Positions 58,748 through 64,000 of a DNA stretch of 64,000 nucleotides are shown here, piece by piece. Where the stretch lies: NCBI GenBank assembly GCA_013396525.1, contig VWYX01000688.1, positions 170,636 to 234,635 on the forward strand, read 5' to 3'. Source of the DNA: Chaetorhynchus papuensis (lineage: Eukaryota; Chordata; Aves; Passeriformes; Rhipiduridae). Every line of letters starts with the position of its first letter. Positions within the stretch are counted from its first letter, which is position 1. The notes under the pieces were generated by a model, which saw only the letters and a program-made list of their open reading frames with translations, had not been told where the DNA came from and did not search any database. The position numbers were made by a program, and so were the translations under genes.

Positions 58748-59118
58748 GGATGTCTCCAGGGAGACTCCATGACCCCCCTGGGCAGCCGTTCCAGTGCTCT
58801 GCCGCCCTCAGTGTAAAGTTCTTCCACGTGTGGAGGTGGAACTGCTCGTGGGTTAGTTTGTGTCACTTGCTCCTCGTGCTGTCGCTGGGCAGCACTGAAG
58901 TCTGGCACTTTCCTCCTGGCGCCTGCCTCGGAGATATTCACACGTATTGATGAGAACCCCCTTAGCCTTCTCTCTCCTGGACTAAACAGTCCAGCTCCCG
59001 CATCTCCCCTCACAACAGAGACACTCAGACCCCTCATCATCTTCGTGGCCTCCACTGGCCCCTCTCCAGTAGCTCCAGCCTCTGTTGTACTGAGGAGACC
59101 AGAGCTGGGCACAATAAC
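58748..59118 (-). mobile_element. CR1 LINE fragment without its 3' tail
   Basis: The plus strand has GATGTCTCCAGGGAGACTCC, then GGGCAGCCGTTCCAGTGCTC, TGCTGTCGCTGGGCAGCACT, a CGTATTGATGAGAACCCCC stretch and AGACCAGAGCTGGGCACA, the usual order of a CR1 read on the opposite strand. The copy starts within about 10 bases of the candidate splice donor at 58739. Its missing 3' end may have been deleted. Confidence 0.85.
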
Positions 59119-59754
59119 CTGCTGGCTTTGGTGACAATACCGCGAGCACTGTCACAGAAAGCCGAGCCACTTCGCAGAAACGCTGCAGTGAGCTGAACCT
59201 GCAGCAGGCAGAAATGAAACACGGGGACAAACCTGCTTTGTAAGGCCCTAAAGCAGCTTTGTGTTGGCAGTGCCCTGAGCTCCCCATCACAGAAGGATGC
59301 AGGAAACAGCTGGATGAGGGGAGGGGAAGGACAGCCTTGCAGGAGTTCTGTTACTGCTGCCATTCTTTTCTTCATTGCAAAATTTAAGCAAACTTCGTAA
59401 TCTGTAATAGTGTTTGTTTGTTCTAATCGGCGAGAGGCTTCCATTTCCATTCTGCAGGAAGATTTGGTGGAAGAGACAGAACTATTCCTTTAAAATCAGT
59501 GTCAAATGCGGTATTTGTCATATCCATGCTTCTTCCTGGTTTATTTCCTTAATTTTTCTCTGCTTTTTTTCTATGTGAAAAAGCTTATTATAAAACTACA
59601 TTTCTAACCTTGATGTCTTTTCATATTGCAGCTGCAACACAGGGAGTCAACTTGTATTCTGGGCCTTGAGAATGCTTTACTATTACTTCAGACACCATCT
59701 AAGTAATATTAAAAACAAGTTTTAATAAAAAAAAGAAGAAATAATACATAATAG
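59119..59754. other. Non-coding stretch between the two CpG islands
   Basis: No gene is recognised. It becomes AT-rich toward the second assembly gap. Confidence 0.6.
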
Positions 59755-59896
59755 NNNNNNNNNNNNNNNNNNNNNNNNNNNNNNNNNNNNNNNNNNNNNN
59801 NNNNNNNNNNNNNNNNNNNNNNNNNNNNNNNNNNNNNNNNNNNNNNNNNNNNNNNNNNNNNNNNNNNNNNNNNNNNNNNNNNNNNNNNNNNNNNNN
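59755..59896. other. Assembly gap (142 N) in AT-rich simple repeat
   Basis: The gap is flanked by AATAATACATAATAG on the left and ATATAATAGTAATTATTATA on the right, so the missing bases are most likely an A/T-rich microsatellite. Confidence 0.98.
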
Positions 59897-60058
59897 ATAT
59901 AATAGTAATTATTATAATAGTGTATACTATTAAAAAATAAATATTACTAAATAAAACAGCACATACAGTGGGAACTATATCCAGACTCTGTTTGTTTTGC
60001 CTGTGCCCCCTGCCTTGCGGGCGGGTTCGGTTTGGGACTGTGATCCTCCTAACCTGTA

Positions 60059-60068
60059 GCCACGTGAC
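60059..60068 (+). promoter_or_regulatory. CLEAR-like E-box GCCACGTGAC
   Basis: This differs by one base from the CLEAR element GTCACGTGAC bound by TFEB/TFE3/MITF. It lies 166 bases before a perfect copy. Confidence 0.55.
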
Positions 60069-60233
60069 CTGGCGGTCAGGGCCGCGGAAACTGAGCTGCC
60101 AAGGGGTGCTTTTCCTCCGAATCCATGAGGAAATCGGGAGAGGAAGGCAGAAACCCTCCCAACCCGCGCTCTCCCGGCTGACCGAGAGTCCCTCCGGCCA
60201 CCGGAAGCCCCTCCGGCCCCCCCCCCCCGGCCA

Positions 60234-60243
60234 GTCACGTGAC
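60234..60243. promoter_or_regulatory. Perfect CLEAR element GTCACGTGAC
   Basis: The full 10-bp palindrome is the consensus for TFEB/TFE3, the lysosome and autophagy regulators. USF and other E-box factors bind the same core. It sits in the CpG island about 120 bases before the MAAAAAAN upstream frame. Confidence 0.65.
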
Positions 60244-60352
60244 GTGGGCGGAGCCCCCGCCGTGCCCCCCCCCCCCCCCCGCCCCCCCCCGCGAGCCGCC
60301 ACCCGCGCCACGCGCCCCGCCCCGCGCGCTCCTGCCCCCGCCCCCCTCCATC

Positions 60353-60379
60353 ATGGCGGCGGCGGCGGCGGCAAATTAG
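60353..60379 (+). other. Short upstream ORF MAAAAAAN
   Basis: ATGGCGGCGGCGGCGGCGGC starts an eight-codon frame ending TAG, in the strong context CATCATGG with a YY1-like ATGGCGGC. If this lies in a transcribed first exon it is an upstream ORF, not a protein gene. Confidence 0.35.
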
Positions 60380-60531
60380 GGCAGAGCCCGCGCACCGGCC
60401 GAGCGCGCGAGCGCGCGCGCGCGCCCGCCCCCCCCTCCATCCCCCACACCGGCCGCCGGCGGGAGCGACCCGGGAGCGGCGGCCGCTCCTCCGCCTCCTC
60501 CACCTGCAGTTCCTCCCCGCGGCGCCCGCAG
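60380..60531 (+). other. Candidate 5' non-coding exon ending at a strong donor
   Basis: GC-rich sequence ends CCCGCAG|GTGAGG at 60531/60532, a near-consensus splice donor with no continuing coding frame that I recognise. It is a plausible non-coding first exon for BCL2L13. The upstream boundary is unknown; the start given here is arbitrary. A second donor (CCG|GTGAGT at 60975/60976) would extend it. Confidence 0.4.
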
Positions 60532-60976
60532 GTGAGGAACGGGCGTGGGAGCGGGCGGGCGGGCTGTTTATTTATTTATTTCTTTACCTGCCTGTCTGCC
60601 TGCATTTACTCATGAATTCAAGGGTGGGGGAGCGGGTACCGGCGGCACCGCGCGCTCCCGCCCCCCTCCCGCGCGCGCACCCCCGGCCGCGACGGGCGTG
60701 TGGGGGGGGGGGAGTCGGGCGCGCGCGTTTCGGCGGGGGCGCGGCGGGGGCAGACGCGCCCCCTGGCGGCCGGTGCCGCTCCCGCCCCCGCCGCGGCCGA
60801 AGGACGCGCGGACCCCGCTCCGCCCGGGACACCCCCGGGACACCCCCGGACCCGGCGGGCAGCGGTGCGCAAAGGGGCCGTGCCGGGCCCCCGGAGGCGG
60901 CGAGGAGAGCCGGCGGCTCCCCCGCTGCAGGGGCCGCGGCAGCGCGCAGGCTGCGAGTCTCGCACGGCCCCGCCGG

Positions 60977-61014
60977 TGAGTCATCCCGACGCCGTGCCCG
61001 CCCGGGTATAAATA
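60977..61014 (+). promoter_or_regulatory. AP-1 site plus TATA box
   Basis: TGAGTCA (60977-60983), the exact AP-1 consensus, is followed 23 bases later by TATAAATA (61007-61014). The pair could form an inducible start site at about 61040. The AP-1 site overlaps the candidate splice donor GTGAGT, so the two readings compete. Confidence 0.4.
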
Positions 61015-61080
61015 TCTCATTCATCGCCGTAGTAACTGAGGGGCTCACGCTGCGCTCCCGCGGGCGGCTCCGGCGCCGCT

Positions 61081-64000
61081 GAAACTCGGAGCGGCTTTTT
61101 CGGATTCTCGAACCCAAACAGGCACGTCAAGACAGAAAGTGAATGGAAGCTCGTTAATGAAAGCTCTGTTCGTCATAATTTAATGTTATGGTGAGATGGT
61201 TTGAAGCTGCAAAGAATTGAGGATCTTTATAGTGGATAACTCATGCAGCTTTTGTTTTGCTTCCTAGGAGAGAAATCACTCCGTTTGCCTAGAATGCTCA
61301 CGTAATTGCATTTCTCTCAAAAGTCAGCTACAACCACTGTCCTGATAAAGAACAATTATGTTTTCCAGCATTTCTATCCATTAAGTGCCACCGGAGGATC
61401 AGTAGTGGCTGCAGTTTTGATTCATTTCCAGTAGGAACTGACATGTTTGAACTGAGTAGTTCTCAGTTTATTATAAACAATCTCTTAGTCATACCCTCGT
61501 ACACAGTTGGAAAAGTACTCTGGAGAATTTATCTCCCAAGCTGATCACAATTGGGTGCTTTGGATAGTCCTGCCTGTTATGGGAAGTGTTTTCAGAGACA
61601 AACTGCTGCAAGGTTAAACTAGTCCACACATGCAAGTCTCACCCGAAATCCCCACACGAGCCTTCTGCTAAGGCTGCAGAGTGCCTGAATATTTTCCATC
61701 TTACGGGGTGTGGTTTTGTAGACCTGCAACTCCTTGGAATCGGGTACGTTTGGTGAAGAGCACCGTGTAAACCCGAGGCTGTCGATGCAGCTGAACTGAG
61801 AGTGGCCGCCTGTTGCCGAGATTGATGTCGGGAAGACGACCCAAACCGGGAGCGTGTCGATGTCAGGCGGCCCTAAAAATGATTTGAGCTGCGCTGCTGC
61901 CGCTGCGCTGCCTCCGTGCCTGCGCCTGCCCGTGCTCGGCCGAGCGCTCGCTGGCTCAGGCCGTGCGTGCGTTGCAATAATTCAGCAGCAGCAGGAGGTG
62001 TTCTGCCACGGCGGCTCTCGGGGTGATTGAGTTTGTAGCTGGTAAGTGAGGCCTGGTGACCCGGGCTCCAGGTGGGGAATGCATCCAGCTCTGGAGTGAT
62101 TCCGTTTTGGAGTGGAAGCCGAGGGCGGTGGTGCTGCTGTTTGGAAAAAAGCAGGTGGTCTGTGGCGGTGCTGATGTTCCTGGAATCCATAGGTGACATT
62201 GATCGCCTGCTGTTTTGTTTATAAAAACCAGCTGAACTGCTCTGGGCGGCAGAGCAGTGATGTTGCATTTTGGGGTTTGAACGATGCACAGTAAACACAT
62301 CTTGATGCACGGTAGGGCTTTACAGGCAGGCACTAAAACACAGCCCGGCCTCGTCGCTGGGGATTATATTCGCTGTATTCATTGGCAGGCTGGTGCTGCC
62401 CGTTATCCAGCGTATAACTCTGCCGTGGATTAGGACGTGACAGATTGCATGAGGAAATGTCAGTCCTACTGCAGCTCCTGCTCTCAGGTCGCTTGAGCAG
62501 CTCAGCCCACATGAAACAAGTGACAGCAGGGCCAGAGGAGTGACAAGCTAAGTAAGCTTCAACAGGTATAGCCTTCTATCCCCCAAGGGTGCAGGAACTG
62601 GGAAAGGTGAATTTTTTTGTAGGGAGTAATGGGTAATAATGTTGATCTCTTTCTGTAGCATTTTAAGGACAGTATTCCTGCAGGGAACCTGTTAAACCAG
62701 AAGCAGCCCTCTTTTCCTGGTGTTGAGACACAGACTTCGTGTAATGCCTTATTTCCTCTGCTCCGTTGCATCTCCTGTACAAGCTTATCCTCTTAAACAC
62801 TTTCTGGACTCTCTTCCATTTTGCTCCTTTAGTGGAGAGCTCTCTTTTCTCTGATCTGATCTCTCAAGCTGTGTGTCCTTTTTCAATCCCACTCATTCCT
62901 GAAAAATGGCCTTTCCTGAGATATTTACAGTATCTGAGTCAATATTTCTGTATTTCTCTTTGTAAACAAAACCAGTCATTCACAACCCAAAACAAGTCAT
63001 TCAGTTACTGTGCTGTGGGCTTCTCTCAAAGGAAGACCGGTGATTCTGAAGGGCACTTCCACTCATGACATTCTTTTATGTGAATTTGAAGATTTCTTCT
63101 ATTCAAGTTCTTAAGTCTCCCTTCTCATTTCAGTATAAAACTGCCTCTCAAAATATATCTACCAAGGTAACTATTTTTTTTCGTCATTCTTTTCCCAGGA
63201 AAACATTAAACACTATTTAAATAAGCAGTGGTCTGATTTTCTCTTGCTCTCCCTACTCCCCTCAGAAGTGCTGAACTAAGCACACTGAAATTTTTGTGAA
63301 TTAGGCCTCCCTGTTGCCCTGTGCTGCTTTGGCTGTCATGCTTGTTTTGATCAACTTTTTTCTTTCATTTTCTGCATTGATTTGGAATTATATTTTGAAG
63401 AATAATCTCTGTTATATATCCAGGCTTGTTCTTTGGTCCACAGCACAGTTTCTGGATGTGTCTGGACCATCTGTCAGGCTGATTTTTTTCAGGAGAGATC
63501 AGTTCAGGTTGTCTGGAAGGGCTCCCATTCACTGTGTAGGCACTGCGAGAAGCATTTTGATTTCAGGCCTGTGGATCTCTACTGAACAAACCAGAACTGA
63601 AACGTGCAGGGGGAGCTTTTGCTTTTTGGTGAATGGCACCTTTCACACCTGGTGATGTGAACATGTGATGTGGTGATTGCATGTGGGGGTCTGCTCTGAA
63701 GAGCAGATCTATTGTTAAAGGATCCTAAAGTCTTCAGAGCAGTTATTTTTTCCCAAATCCTCTTGCTCTGTGAAAATCTCAGTTATGGAGGAGGCTGAAG
63801 GGTAACTGTATTGTGCAAAAGCTGTGGTTCTCTGCTGTGATTGCTTAGGTTTCTGAAGCAGGATGTGTTGCCTGTAGAGCACTTTGGGATGGAAGAGGCA
63901 GCATAGATGAAGTGTTGACTCCAAGGTTATTGTTTCCTCTGTATATAATTCACTGCTTTGGGTCAAGCTGCAGCAAAGACAACCAAACCTTTCTGGTAAA
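61081..64000 (+). other. Probable first intron of the downstream gene
   Basis: No coding exon is recognised; in particular the expected BCL2L13 start (MASSSTVP-like) was not seen. A smaller GC-rich patch at about 61880-62010 ends near a good donor-like CTG|GTAAGT at 62041/62042, which could mark another alternative first exon. The rest is AT-richer and unremarkable. Confidence 0.45.

Larger units (their letters stand above)
60000..61080 (+). promoter_or_regulatory. Second CpG island, candidate BCL2L13 promoter
   Basis: This kilobase is extremely GC- and CpG-rich, with long C runs (60217-60229, 60265-60290) and a CG-alternating run near 60402-60424. It holds two CACGTG E-boxes, an ETS-type CCGGAAG at 60201-60207, and two candidate donors (60532 and 60976). 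Its place downstream of ATP6V1E1 suggests a promoter of BCL2L13, but no coding sequence confirms which gene it serves. Confidence 0.6.

Noticed and set aside
58570..58950. 126-codon plus-strand open frame as a protein gene
   Set aside because: Its second half is CR1 sequence, and a good splice donor interrupts it at 58738. The first part is treated as a candidate 5' exon.
59709..60311. 200-codon minus-strand open frame
   Set aside because: It spans the N gap and AT-rich simple repeat, so it is not a real continuous frame.

Overview
This is a vertebrate nuclear window, most likely from a bird. Three things point there: CR1 LINE fragments carrying the avian-type 3' octamer tail (ATTCTATG-like), short introns, and a gene order (CECR2 - ATP6V1E1 - start of BCL2L13) that matches the human 22q11 'cat eye' segment. 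The species cannot be named from the sequence. Two assembly gaps are present (N runs at 28557-28668 and 59755-59896).

Positions 1-28,840 (plus strand): the downstream 17 exons of CECR2, a chromatin-remodelling factor with an AT hook and a bromodomain. The first exon in the window starts at 4902; the earlier coding exons lie upstream. All splice phases agree, giving 1,390 codons plus a stop with no frameshift. The last exon (from 28311) contributes only a Ser codon and the stop. The 3' UTR reaches at least an AATAAA at 28818 and perhaps much further.

Positions 28,840-47,410: about 18.5 kb with no gene I can support. It holds a 21-22 bp minisatellite (about 40,871-41,672, roughly 37 units), small duplications, G-rich tracts and AT-rich stretches. 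SLC25A18, which lies between CECR2 and ATP6V1E1 in human, was not recognisable here.

Positions 47,410-58,560 (minus strand): complete ATP6V1E1 in nine coding exons, giving 226 amino acids, the family's normal length. Its 5' UTR is a (GCCACC)n array running straight into the start codon.

Positions 58,500-64,000: a divergent promoter with CCAAT and a perfect CRE, a candidate first exon on the plus strand ending at 58738, a CR1 fragment, then a second CpG island (about 60,000-61,080). That island has two CLEAR-type E-boxes, an ETS site, splice donors, and an AP-1/TATA pair. By synteny these are candidate 5' non-coding exons and promoters of BCL2L13, whose coding exons would lie past the right edge.

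Together the window covers a nuclear chromatin gene, a lysosomal/vacuolar proton-pump subunit, and the probable promoter of a mitochondrial BCL2-family gene. I see no CRISPR array, operon, phage, rRNA or tRNA, and no convincing new biological system. The best leads are the promoter elements, the minisatellite and the apparent absence of SLC25A18.
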